Origin: Nematostella vectensis
Lineage: Eukaryota; Cnidaria; Anthozoa; Actiniaria; Edwardsiidae
Length of the DNA stretch: 64,000 bases
Reading direction: 5' to 3'
NCBI RefSeq assembly: GCF_932526225.1
Contig: NC_064046.1
Location: 2,170,001 to 2,234,000, forward strand
The notes under the pieces are model-generated. The model was not told where the DNA came from and did not search any database. It was given only the letters and a program-made list of their open reading frames with translations. The position numbers and the translations under genes were made by a program. Below, in pieces: positions 29,401-42,017 of the stretch. The stretch's first letter is position 1. The number at the start of each line of letters is the position of its first letter.

Positions 29401-32323
29401 AAAACAATGCACATCATTCCACACTGTCCAATCCGGTACAATGTCTTTTCTTGCTAAGTGTCATGTCAGCTATTTATAACACTTACTGTTAAAGACTTGT
29501 TCAGAAAAAGTGGGTTGTTTTATTCAAATCCTTCAGATACTTTGTAATTTGATATACTGTATATCTTGCAAACCTTTCTTTGCACTTCTGAAGAAAGTTA
29601 TGTGGGTTGAAATTGGAATTTTTAATTATACTACCCTTGTGTATATCAATGTATAAAAGGTTATGCTAATTATTATGCGCTGCTGGATTTTTATATCATC
29701 CCTCTTGATCTATTAATTATTCTATTAAATATTCTCATATTTATAATACATTTAATCATTTTGAGTGGTTTTTACTCCAGAAGTCCATTAAAAATCTAGA
29801 GAAAATCTCTGCTATTACTTCCCTTTTTTTTTATTAAGTACCGTTGGTGACATTGGAGCCGAACAAATACTTATGCTGGTTTCTTTTTTTTTTTTTTTTT
29901 AATATTATATTTAATAGATACTTCGTGTGTGCTATTTTTGTGATTCCTGGTGTTGTGTGCAATGTATATTTTAGTTGTTTCAGCGTGGAAGAACATTGTT
30001 TTAATGTGCATGCCATGAATCTATATAAATACCCCAAATCTACATCTCTGTGACATATTTAACGAATCAAGATGCACAATGCATTTTGTTTGAGAATACA
30101 TCAATAATCCTATTTTTCTACTGTCCAGTATTTGTATTTATATGGATATCCTCACTTTGTGAAATGTAAGACTGTACTCTAAGAACACATAGCACTTTTA
30201 ACGTATACAAGAAGACTGTAATTTGTAAGTGATGCTGCTTTAAGGGAATAAATATTGTCTTATGTAAATGAGGATTGGAATAGACACTACAGGTGTTTTT
30301 TTCCAGATACTTCACTTTCCAGAGATTCTTAGGTTTAACTTTTAAACATGGGAAGGAGGGGAACTTTTGATACTCATGACCATTTTGTTTCTACACAGAG
30401 CACAGAAATATGCCACTTGAGGATGCTTTACGGCTTGTCAGCCAGAATTTCGATCAGTACATGCAAGATCTTCGCAAACGTGCCGAGGAGTTAGATCGCG
30501 AGAAAGAGAAAGAAAAAGAAAAGGAGCTTGAAAGAGAGCGTGAGCTTGAGCGAAAGCATGACTTAGGGCCTGAGAGAGGGAGAGAGCGCGAGAGGAGTCG
30601 TGAGCGTGAGAGAGATCGTAGGGGGTCGTATGGGTCTTCTGACAAGCCTCGTAGTAGCGATGACACCACTTCTCTGCTGAGCAAGGCAGCATCTGGCCAA
30701 GATCTTTCTGCAGATGATTTGTCTAAGCTGATTGCGTCTTTGTCCAAGAAGCAACAAGAGATTGCGGGTCAATCTGGATCCTCTGCCTCAGGTAATCAAC
30801 ATTCGATTTTGGTGTCAACGTTTGTACCAGTCAAAAGGTTTACATCTTCATCTTCTTCTTTGATTCTTTTAATTCCTGATAGCCTCGCCTTTTTGGAGTA
30901 CAGTAATGTGGCTGCTTTTCATCAGTTATTGCATTTTCAACTTTGAGGTCTTTTGGAAGTCTCTATTACAATGTCAAACATTTAATATCTTTTTATCAGT
31001 TACTGTGCCACTTTTGGTTAGATTGATGGTTGGGATTTCTGGCAGATGCTTGCTTTAAACATCGGTGTGATCTATTTTATATTTTACCTACTTCGATTAC
31101 TTTGGTTTGAGCGAAACTTTGGAGTTTTCTTTCCAATTTTTTTTAACTCATACATAACTTTTATCATGCCTATCCTTTCTTTCAAGAATCAGTGTCTATT
31201 TTGCTGTTTTCCTACAGTTTACAGCTACTTTTTGATCGCCTTACACTTCATGTTTTAAAACCCTTATTCATCAGGAAGTTCAAGTCAGCCCTCTTCGGAT
31301 GCTCAGTCAATTGCTAAACAGCAAGCCGACCTGCAGGCCAAGATTCTTAGTATTTTAAACCCTGGAACTTTGTCTAAAGTTGCCGCTGTTACATCTCAAA
31401 CAGCTTCTGCTGCTTCCTCTCTAACTGCCGCTGCACCGAAACCTGCAGCATATCCACCATCCCAAGGAGCAAATATTTCTTCAGCTGGCATTTCAAAGCC
31501 TGTAAAACCACTGTTTCCTGCAGCAAAAGCGTTAGATCTTGCAGCCCAGGCTTCTCAGGCCATAAAGGCCATCTCAACTGCAGCTGCAACACAAGCAGCA
31601 GCAGGAAGTCTGTACAGAAACTCCGTTCTCTCTAGCTATGGTTCGGCAGCACCAAGCTACGGAACTGTACCTGCCTCGTATGCATCTGCAACAGGGAGTT
31701 ACACCGCATCAGCATATACTGTCGGACAGACAGCAGCATCAGTAGCGTCGGCTCCAGTGGGACAGTACCCTCCCCAACAGCAAGCCTATGGGGCTCCCCC
31801 TGCCAGTGTCGCTGCTCCAAAAGCTTATCCTCCCCCTGCTGCTGCTGCTGCACCCCAAGGATATCCACCATCATCCGCCCCCACTGGGTACCAAGCAAGG
31901 GGGCCAGCTCCGCCCGGTGCCAAGCCTAGAGTCGCCGCACCATATGGTGCAGTTCCGAGGCCTGGGGCCCCTGCTGCCACTGCGCCTCCAGGAGCGCCAG
32001 TGGGAAGAGGCATCCTTGGTGCTATACCCGGACAGAGAGGTCCAGCCCCGGTTCATGGTGGCCTTGCTGGCAGAGGAGCCATGAGGGGAGTTCCTGTAGC
32101 ACGTGGAGCTCCACCCCCTGGCGGAAGAGCAGCCCCGGGAGGCCCACCCCTGAGAGGAGGAATGGCGCCCCGAGGAGCGGTGCCACGTGGAATGGCGCCT
32201 AGGGGAAATCCCAGACTACCAATGAACCCGCAGGCTGGTATCCCACGATCCCAGTTCCGTGGCGCTAGGGGGTCACCTATTGGCACTGTACAAGGCATGC
32301 GGGGGAGAGCAAGACCTTATTAA
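26432..32323 (+). CDS. NCOA5-like nuclear receptor coactivator / RNA-binding protein (5 coding exons)
   Basis: Coding exons 26432-26762, 27152-27812, 28143-28339, 30399-30791 and 31275-32323 join in phase to 876 residues. Residues about 46-115 are an RRM of hnRNP C/RALY type (RNP2 IFIGNL at 48-53, RNP1 HANFGFVQF at 79-87). Residues 120-320 are Arg/Asp/Pro/Gly-rich. Residues about 322-420 (DCVVIVLNRMQ ... QEHRNMPLEDALRLV) match the class II tRNA-synthetase anticodon-binding-like domain that defines NCOA5; human NCOA5 also has GTPQEHRNMP. A Lys/Glu/Arg coiled coil follows (440-490), then QQADLQAKILSILNPGT, also shared with NCOA5, and an Ala/Pro-rich tail with many RG repeats ending RARPY. NCOA5 acts in the nucleus as a modulator of nuclear-receptor transcription. 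A 5' UTR exon ending at about 25220 (AATAAG|gtaagt) and an acceptor at 26408 are likely. Confidence 0.9.
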
Positions 32324-32655
32324 CTGTTATTTGACTTGAGCCATCGACCTTTGGTGAGACCTTTGACTAAACGGAAACTCTAAATTGTTTCATGAAGAGC
32401 AAGACCTTATTTACTGTAACTAGGCTTTAGCCATCGACCTTTGGTGAGACCTTTAACGAAAATAAACCCCGGTGGATTGTTTCATGAATAGCAAGAGCTT
32501 CTTTACTCTAACTAGACTTGAGCCATCAACCTTTGGTGAGACCTTTAACGAAACTGAAACTCTTAATTGCTTCATGAAGAGCAAGACCTTATTTACTGTA
32601 GCTAGACTTGAGCCATTTACCTTTGATGATACCTATAACGAGAGCAGGCGTATAC
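32306..32655. repeat. ~90-bp tandem repeat, 4 copies, starting inside the NCOA5-like stop region
   Basis: Copies start at 32306, 32396, 32488 and 32578 with agagcaagaccttatt or close variants, and contain gacttgagccatcgacc and tttggtgagacctttaac. The first copy includes the last codons (RARPY) and the stop. The other three are in the 3' UTR. Confidence 0.85.
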
Positions 32656-32659
32656 AATT

Positions 32660-35600
32660 TACTTTGGTTTGACTCTTAACCATTTTCACTCGGGTATGTT
32701 CAAGTACAATCATAGTTTAGCTGAAGCAGTTGTCAAAGTGTTTCTCTCTAGTAAGAGCTCTGTATGTACCAATGGACGGCTTTAGTCTTCTGGCGTGATC
32801 CGACGTAACCCATTTTAAGAGATTTATCTGCTAACTTTTCATAAAAATTTTAGACAGGATTCCAACTCCAACAACTGTAATTAAATGATTTGGTATCTTT
32901 TATTTAGTTTCTAGTTAGCAACTTGCCTAGTCCAGTAGTTTTAATAGCATGCTTTAGTTTATTCGGTTCATTAAACGAGTTATGAACTATGTGCCTATTC
33001 ACTTGTCCTTTATGAACTATGCTTGCCTATTTACTTGTGCTATGGCATCAGAAATTGTTATTCCCAATTACCTGCGTTTCCTGAGAATCATGGGTTTCCC
33101 TTGCCAAATGATATCAGTAGGCTTGATGACGATGTAGTTTTAAGGGCCTTTCTACACTAGGAAAAGGTGTTTCAAACCTCTTCAGGCGGTTATGTCATGG
33201 TTGTAATTCGTGCAATTTAGCGAGTCATTTCATTTCTTCCATACCCCGCACCCTTGCTAGCAGCGGACCTAGTATGTCGCTGGTTTTGTTTGAAAGTTCT
33301 CAAACAAACGGCCCTGGATCATATAGTAAGCAAAACCTGAATAGTACTACTACCTACAGGCCAGCCACGCCGCCGTCGGCTAATTGAAGCAAGCAAATGA
33401 GCTACTTACAATGAAATATCGTTAATAAAATATCGAACTTCAATCGCGGATGGTTATTATAGTTTTCTTGCAAATAGGCCGTTTTGTTAACCGACCTTAA
33501 ATATTCTCAACGCTTTTATAAATAATGTATGGCTGAAGTTAACTTTAGTTTTGAATACAACCCAAATGCTATAAAAACCAAAAGCGCTAGCATTGTTGAG
33601 CAATACAAGGCAGGATGGTTGTTCATGCTATGTTGCAACTTCCGATGCAACATAGTATTAACCACATGGTACTTCACATATTTTATGTACGGTAACACGA
33701 ATCCTTCTGATGTTACCAGAAGTGCTTCATTCACCTTCCCACAACTCTTTGCGACGCGCGAGTGAAACCGAAGTCTGGCGAAACAAGCGCGCAAAAAGTT
33801 GTGGGAAGTAGTGAAGGTGAATTGGTAACGTATAAATGAAGTTGTGGGAAGTAGTGGAGAAGGTGAATTGGTTACGTGTAAATGAGCAAATAAGTGTGGC
33901 ATTTTATTTATTTTCATTTATAAGTTACCGTTGAAGCGGTCAATGGATTATGAAGGTGCCAGCTTACACGAAATAGGTGCTGTTAATGGAGGTTAGGACT
34001 TGATTTCTTTATTGGAGTCAGTATTGAAATGAAACCGTTTTATCAGACGTTATATACATCGCGTTACCGTCTACAATCTGTTACAAATCTAATGGGACAC
34101 TTTCCCTCCCCCTTCCTCAATGTTGGAGGGCAAATGATCGCCTTGCTACTGCTTGTGTTTTGAGCTGAAAAATCGCCTATAACCAATGTTAATCGGGGGA
34201 GAAGGGTTGGCGGTTGTTCGTATATGGGAAGTGTCCCACTTTTGTTGAGGATTGTCTGAGCAAGTGATTGACAGGTCCTGGAACAGGAAACACTATCGTT
34301 GATAACGCAACGACGATACAACTATGCAAACGTCAAACACATACAATTATCGTGCCAGGATCGCGCGTAAAAATGGACAGAAGCTTCAGAGACGACTATT
34401 TTTCATTGTAAATTCTCATCTGTTTCTTCGTATAAGAAATACCGCCTATGAAGTATTTATTACGTGAGAGATTTTTACTACAAATTTAGTCACGCAAGCT
34501 TGTCTCGGGGAGAAAGTCAATTCAATAAATTCATCTGTTTTACAATAGTTTTGCTAAATATCTGACACTTTGACACACAGTTATGCTTGAAGAGTTCAAG
34601 CAAAGTGTATGCAATGCTTTTTCTGTGGAGCATTCGCTAAAATCGACGGCTGCAGACTACGTCTTCTGTTTTTGCTTATATGGCTCAACGATTAACACCA
34701 ACGGCTAACCATTTTAAAATTGTTAAAGAAATGCCTTACGAAAGAAATTCGAACTCTAAAATAATACAGTAACAACTTGAGATTCAAGCTCATAAATTGA
34801 CACTAGTTTTGTTTCAATGAGGATTTGCATTTTGGAGAGAGAGCTCATGTCAGATGGTTGACCGTCGTTTTACTAAGATAAAAAGGAAGTTCATTTTTAT
34901 ATAAACGGTCTACCACGGTTGACCGTTCAAAAAAGCCCTGTTATATATTTCAAATAAGCTTCATATACTTCAAATATTTCAAATAAGCTTCATATACCTA
35001 AATAGCTTTGTGATGGTAATAGAATAGACGAATGATTGAAGAAATCCGGCTACCATGAGTGGGAATAATATTTTCTAAAAATGGTAGTCCGTACACGGTC
35101 CACACCCGCTTTTTTGCACCGCCATGCTAAATGTATAAACACTTGTTGTGATGTACATTGAAAATGAAATGAGACGAGGCTCTCGTGTTTTCTACAACAG
35201 ATTAACCGCCTATGTATCGCTTTCTTTAGTCGATTTGTTATTTATTGTTTAATTGGGAAATACTTATTAGGCGATGATCTTTTTAGTCTCTATGCCTTTA
35301 TTTATTACCTAAATTGGCCATAAAAAGCGGTGTTTTCCGGATAAATACTCCGAGGGATGGCTGCTTTTGCAAATGAAGACAATCGACACGATATATAGAC
35401 AGTCTCTTTGGCAACATCAAATAAATTTTATATTTTACAAAATTATAGTCTGCAAATATCCTAGCGCACCTTCATTTATTTCAAATTAATTGAATAAAAT
35501 ATTCCAAATAGCGCATAGATATCCCAAAAGTATTTGCTGGGGACGTCAAAATCTTTACTTCAAGCTCGAATAATTAATAGATTGAAAAACTTTCATTAGG

Positions 35601-36900
35601 GTATGCGAATAAAGAGAATACATTTTAAGAAATCGATGATAAGCGTGACAAATTCCAATCATTCCACTTCTGAGACAAGGATTGTAGCACTATCAGGATT
35701 TTAGCACTATCATTGCCAAATCGATATCTCAACGAACTTATAACAAACAGGTTGTCCCACCATCATATGTTACCCAATGCATTAGGTCCTTTGAGGCCCA
35801 GCAGGGAGACTGTATTTCGAGTGGCTTCGTTTAAGACGTTCTTCTTTTGCTAACCCAACAAGCAATCCCGTTGCATTGGACTTCGAAGAATTATAGTAAA
35901 AGACGTAGCCATGTCTTGTGTCTCCTTGGGCACACAAGCAAAAGGGGCGCCTCATTGTATAATAGGCAAGTTTGTCTTGGCAGCCGATCACTGTCACAAA
36001 TCATGAGTTTGGTAAAAAAAAAGGTCGGCTGGAGCTTTGATGTATGAGGTTATTATCGCGTCTCTGTGCTCGGCTCTCTAAACAAAAGGGTTTATTTTTG
36101 TTCTACCCCTCCTAAAATTTCTTGAGTACATCCTTTGTTATCGTGAAATAAGTCGTCAGTGCGTAATTTGATATAAGGTTCTTGATCGCTGTCACAAATC
36201 ATGAGTTTGGTAAAAAGGTAAACGGTCGGTTGGTTCCAAAAGGAGGTTTGATGTATGAGGTTTTTTATAGCATCGTCACGTCTCTGCTCAGCTCTTAAAG
36301 CGTTCATTTTTGTTCCACCCCTGCTTAAATTTCTTGAGTACATCCTTTGTTGTTGTGAAATAAGTCGTCAGTGCGTAAATTGGTATCAGGTTCTCAATCG
36401 GTGTATGTACGAGCAGTCAATCCCCGTGGAGAGTGGCATACGAGGGATTACTAACCAATCGCAAAAGCTTATAACCGCACCTGTGTCAAAAGCAAGTTGG
36501 GCGACATAAAATCAAGTCCCTAACAAACAGCGCCAGCATTGTTAGGGAATGCCTTGATCTTTGCGCACTGTATTGGATGATGCTACAAGCCACCAACATT
36601 TCATTTGTGCTGTGGTCAACGAACTAGCCTGGGGTAAATTGTTTGAACAGTGCTAGCGCTTTATGCGCGCAGGGATTTTGGTATATGCCAATGAGGAAAT
36701 TCTTTCCACGGTAGTAATAGTCACTTGCCGTAGTAAGAATGTAAACTTTGAATGCCATGTAATTATATAAACGAATAAAAATGTAACTAATCAGTTAGTA
36801 TAGCCAGACGAGCATGACACACATGGGTGGTCATCCTACGTGTCGCTCTTAGTGACCGCGCCTCTCTAGGCCCCACGAGTGTCTGCCTACTCCACAGAGC
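32660..36900. other. Gene-poor stretch with scattered repeats
   Basis: No supportable coding exon. An imperfect inverted repeat lies at about 33724-33830 (caccttcccacaactctttg against aaaagttgtgggaagtagtg), with a further direct copy of the right arm at 33840. Open frames are short and without domains. Confidence 0.4.
35990..36405. repeat. Tandem duplication of about 200 bp
   Basis: tgtcacaaatcatgagtttg occurs at 35992 and 36190, and both copies continue through tttgatgtatgaggtt, ttcttgagtacatcctttgt and aaataagtcgtcagtgcg. The copies differ by small indels. No coding function is evident. Confidence 0.8.
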
Positions 36901-36931
36901 GGCAAAACGAATTAGCCATTGTCTGTACATG

Positions 36932-37012
36932 GCCAATCACGATCGAGCGATTGTTTGCTAACAACCAATCAAAACCTATGTTTAAACGCCGCACCCTGTG
37001 TTCCCGCCAAAA
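36932..37012 (+). promoter_or_regulatory. CCAAT-CCAAT-E2F promoter-like cluster
   Basis: Two CCAAT boxes (36932-36936 and 36964-36968) are followed by TTCCCGCCAAAA (37001-37012), an excellent E2F site. Spacing of about 30 bp between CCAAT boxes is typical of NF-Y-driven cell-cycle promoters. A short frame MAETLKKTVEADNSSFVAV starts at 37084. No downstream exons were recognised. Confidence 0.35.
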
Positions 37013-37143
37013 CAAAACCTTCGAAAGTGTTTCGATTTTTCCTTTGCAAATGTTGCAATAAAATGTCCCAGAAATAAATATAAATGGCAGAAACTCTAAA
37101 GAAAACTGTCGAAGCAGACAATTCTTCATTTGTAGCAGTTTAA

Positions 37144-39860
37144 CGACAGTGTCTGCTGGTAAAGTAAATGTTTTGGAGAAAAGCTCTCTAGATCTAGTCG
37201 AACAGCCAAGGTCAATTTTCCAGGTTTGGAATGTGAACTCTGACTTGCTAATTCCTTTTACCGCTCGGTCCTGCTAACCTGCGCTGGAAAACAGGTTGTT
37301 GTGATCGGGGAGGGCACGTTGCCAACACTTGGTAAAATGTTAAGTGATAATAACTGCGCCTGGCTTAATTTGTATTGTCAGTGTTTTTTCTGATTCTTTT
37401 TCTCAAGGGGGAGGGGGATCGGTACATAGCTTTTTATCCCCCTCTCGCTTCCAATACACAGCTCATGTAAACCCGAGTTGGACGCATAAACATTGATTTA
37501 TATGAGCGCTAACTTGACCAGACATTTGATCCATGTATGTTTTGGTTTGTAAAACGGAACATGCAGTACGACATTTAAACCAAGATCCAAAAGACGTGCT
37601 GAAAGGCTAGACTTTTATTACATCTGCCTTAAGGGGATAACAACAAAGTATACCAACTATCTTGATCCTTTTGACCGATCACAATGCGGTTTCCGTGTCT
37701 TACCAGGTGACAACTGAAGTGCAGACAATGTATTTTCTACACTTGATAAAACGTTTGTTTCAATGCCTTTTACCTTCGATATTTTGTTGCCATATTCTTA
37801 CAATTCTTTAGTCATTCTTTCAATGACTTTTAACACTAGACAATGACACAAGAATAAGGGCCTTTTTTCATTTTAGGGGAAGGGCACCAAATTATTTCCT
37901 GATTGTACAGGAACTCTAGAACCCCATCACAAGGCAAACCAACATCTCGGGCGACTAGTTTCAGGTCGCCACTAGAAACGGTTACGTTACCACCATGTGT
38001 ATTCTTCTATTATCAGTACAATTTAGGGCAGTTAACAAAGCGAGGAACGTTATCAATAAGGCTGTTAGCCACGTGTCAACTTAAAAACCTTTTTATCGCC
38101 CAGTAGCAGCAGCAGCATATTGTACTTTGCTCAACCTGAACCGAAAACCATTCTTGCTTGCATTTGTAGACTGGCCTCTTCTCAGATTTAATTAGCCTCG
38201 TAACGTTACCATTGGCGCACTTTTATACAAAAATATGACACCTTAAATCTGATAATAAGGACTTTTGGTATGTCTTTTGCACATTTAACTTTTATAGTCG
38301 CTGATGCTGCCTTTTGAAACCTTTAACTCTACAGCTTCAGACAGGCAAGTCTCTCCACAACAAACGTTCTTGAAACCCTGTTGTTCGACAACGCGTGTTC
38401 TTCTGCTTGTAATAATGTGTTATTCGTTCCAATTATTTTATATGCTTTTCCTGCCTCAGATGTATTTCCGCCTTTTCTTGGTTTTGAGAGAGCGATTTCT
38501 TGGAAAATTGACGCCCCACTTTGTACCCGTCATGTTTCAAGGATTTTTAAATGAAAAAGCGGATTGTCTTACATTATCGTTAACATCGCGGGTAAGTAAT
38601 CTTTTTTGATTTCTTAAAAGTTTTGCTTGCCGTTTACCGTAATCCCGGAACTCCATGATGTGGGAAATACCAGAGAATCGATATTCCTAAAAAAAATAGC
38701 CACGTGGAAACGGCGCCAACATCAACCCAAGTTAACAAATAATTCGCAGCACTCCTCCTACACGGTGCACAAGCGGCGTCATCAATACTGACTCTTCACG
38801 CCAACAACCTTGCCGCTGTCTGCACTGACCTTATTACATAATTACAAACCTATTTTTGCCAGGTGATATGGTATGACCTCTATTATTCTTGGAAAAAATA
38901 ATTGATACCAGTATAGGGTCTGTTGTAGGATTTGTAAACCTCTTTGAATCTGAAGATCATTGAATCCTAAGTATAAAGATACACCGAGCGTTTGTTTGAT
39001 GATCAACCTAAAATGTTGCTAAATTCCACAAAGGAATGAAAGGAAATATTTCAAGGGTGGGTGTCTGTCTATAGAACGTCGTCCATCTCTTCTCGCATGG
39101 GTTTTTCACCCGTAAAGTAATACAGCCCGAGATGAAAGGCTTACTTCAAGATTTTCTCCCTACATACGGACCAGGGTGATAGTCTTTCCTAATACAACTC
39201 TCAAGTAGGGGTTGTGGGTGTGAGATGTAGTTACAAATTTAGTGTTATTTTCGCATTATTTAGTAATTTTGATGAGCGCATCATTGAGCATCTGTTCCTA
39301 GCGCGATTACGAAAGCTTCTACCTTTAACATGTTCGTCGCGTTCCTGTAGGCATTAACTAAGCAATACGGTATTTCAGGAAAGACAGAAAGCTAGCCTAA
39401 AGAATCCAATCCTCGACCGATGGTTCTCCTGGACATTTACCTGACTGAGTGAAAGAGTGCTTCGACAGCCGCCATTTTGTCATCCTCGAAAAAAAAAAAA
39501 CGAGTATGAAAAAGCATCCATTCGCATCAGCTGATTTGAAGATTTGCGATATTTCCGATTAAATTTGGTACATGTAGTATAAAACTTTGGATTTAGATTG
39601 TAATTTTGAGATTTCTTTGCATAATTTCTCTTCCAACATTGAATAAAAACAGTAATTAAGTGAGGTTTGGCCGCTTAGTAATTCCCTTGACAGCTTTGTC
39701 GCAGTGATCCTTGAAAATTCATCATTATTCTCGGCTTGCTTGACCTTGTATACTTCTTTTGTACGTTTTAGGAAGTTGCAATAATCCCTGATTGTATTTG
39801 TATCGTTTCAGGGTTAGATTCTGGAGTTAACAGTAGCAGAGTGGCAGCCCCTGCTTAACA
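37144..39860. other. No supported gene
   Basis: A frame at 38304-38609 ends near a donor-like site (ATCGCG|gtaagt), and an acceptor-like tcgtttcag stands at 39809 just before the repeat array. These could belong to a non-coding or poorly conserved transcript from the promoter-like cluster near 37000, but nothing stronger supports a gene. Confidence 0.3.
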
Positions 39861-39863
39861 GCA

Positions 39864-41460
39864 ACATCCAGACAACAGGATCGACAACCCGATGACATTG
39901 TCAACATCCAGACAACAGGACCGACAACCCGATGACATTGTCAACATCCAGACAACAGGATCGACAACCCGATGACATTGTCAACATCCAGACAACAGGA
40001 CCGACAACCCGATGACATTGTCAACATCCAGACAACAGGATCGACAACCCGATGACATATTGTCAACATCCAGACAACAGGATCGACAACCCGATGACAT
40101 TGTCAACATCCAGACAACAGGACCGACAACCCGATGACATTGTCAACATCCAGACAACAGGATCGACAACCCGATGACATATTGTCAACATTCAGACAAC
40201 AGGATCGACAACCCGATGACATATTGTCAACATCCAGACAACAGGACCGACAACCCGATGACATATTGTCAACATCCAGACAACAGGATCGACAACCCGA
40301 TGACATATTGTCAACATCCAGACAACAGGATCGACAACCCGATGACATATTGTCAACATCCAGACAACAGGATCGACAACCCGATGACATATTGTCAACA
40401 TCCAGACAACAGGATCGACAACCCGATGACATTGTCAACATCCAGACAACAGGACCGACAACCCGATGACATTGTCAACATCCAGACAACAGGATCGACA
40501 ACCCGATGACATATTGTCAACATCCAGACAACAGGATCGACAACCCGATGACATATTGTCAACATCCAGACAACAGGACCGACAACCCGATGACATATTG
40601 TCAACATCCAGACAACAGGACCGACAACCCGATGACATATTGTCAACATCCAGACAACAGGACCGACAACCCGATGACATATTGTCAACATCCAGACAAC
40701 AGGACCGACAACCCGATGACATATTGTCAACATCCAGACAACAGGATCGACAACCCGATGACATATTGTCAACATTCAGACAACAGGATCGACAACCCGA
40801 TGACATATTGTCAACATTCAGACGACAGGATCGACAACCCGATGACATATTGTCAACATCCAGACAACAGGATCGACAACCCGATGACATATTGTCAACA
40901 TTCAGACAACAGGACCGACAACCCGATGACATATTGTCAACATCCAGACAACAGGACCGACAACCCGATGACATATTGTCAACATCCAGACAACAGGACC
41001 GACAACCCGATGACATATTGTCAACATCCAGACAACAGGACCGACAACCCGATGACATATTGTCAACATCCAGACAACAGGATCGACACCCGATGACATA
41101 TTGTCAACATCCAGACAACAGGATCGACAACCCGATGACATATTGTCAACATCCAGACAACAGGATCGACAACCCGATGACATATTGTCAACATCCAGAC
41201 AACAGGACCGACAACCCGATGACATATTGTCAACATCCAGACAACAGGACCGACAACCCGATGACATATTGTCAACATCCAGACAACAGGACTGACAACC
41301 CGATGACATATTGTCAACATCCAGACAACAGGATCGACAACCCGATGACATATTGTCAACATCCAGACAACAGGATCGACAACCCGATGACATATTGTCA
41401 ACATCCAGACAACAGGACCGACAACCCGATGACATATTGTCAACATTCAGACAATATAGC
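39864..41460. repeat. 42/39-bp minisatellite, about 38 copies
   Basis: The unit is catccagacaacaggatcga plus caacccgatgac plus atattgtcaa (42 bp), with a 39-bp form lacking one ATA, concentrated in the first 400 bp. Main variants are gatcgac/gaccgac and catcc/cattc. All six frames can stay open for 100-335 codons because the unit length is divisible by three; I do not regard these as genes. Confidence 0.97.
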
Positions 41461-41521
41461 CAATATCACTTAGGTTTGTCGATAGTAAATAATTTACTGC
41501 TGATGCTTTTTAATGAAGATG

Positions 41522-41663
41522 AGGCTAAGTTCAAATGTCGTATTATCCATGAGCCGTATTCAATGCAAATGCATGCAAATAAGATGAAACAATCGACTCG
41601 ATTCATTTGCATGCATTTGCATTGAATACGGCTCATGGATAAAACGACGTTTGAACTTAGCCT
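41522..41663. mobile_element. Foldback MITE (aggctaagttcaaa ends), intact copy
   Basis: aggctaagttcaaatgtcgt and atgagccgtattcaatgcaa at the left are inversely repeated as ttgcattgaatacggctcat and acgacgtttgaacttagcct. The whole 142 bp folds into a nearly perfect hairpin with a short loop at atgaaacaatcgactcg. A deleted copy is at 59115-59234. Confidence 0.85.
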
Positions 41664-42017
41664 GAGAGATGATAACAATTTTAACCATGATTGATGTTGA
41701 TTGCAATGTTTGGTAGTGATGTTGTTTGTAATGGAGTCTACTGGCGAGCAAAAATTACACTTAACAAGCAATTAACAAATATTATATTTGCTTTTTTTAG
41801 GATGGCTATCTTACAGAATGCACGTGAGAAGACCTCTTTTTTAAAGAAATGATATGACAAGGGCGACATGACTGATCTTTCTGGTTCGATAACTTTCCTT
41901 TACTACATCTCTATTCACCCAAGTCCAACTTTGAGACACAAGGTAAAGAACTTGTCCTTTACGGGTCCCTATTCTATTAATTCATTGCCTATTTGACCTT
42001 GTTCTGTACGACTACAT

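Noticed and set aside
30438-30772. Minus-strand frames rich in Leu/Ser
   Set aside because: Antisense of the Lys/Glu/Arg-rich coiled coil in NCOA5-like exon 4.
38304-38609. 101-codon hydrophobic frame as a membrane protein
   Set aside because: Only a donor-like site supports it; no upstream start context or partner exon was found.
39864-41460. Regular repeats resembling a CRISPR array
   Set aside because: There are no unique spacers; the full 42-bp unit repeats, and the context is eukaryotic.
40466-41473. 335-codon open frame
   Set aside because: It is produced by a 42-bp unit divisible by three; equally long frames exist in other phases and on the other strand.
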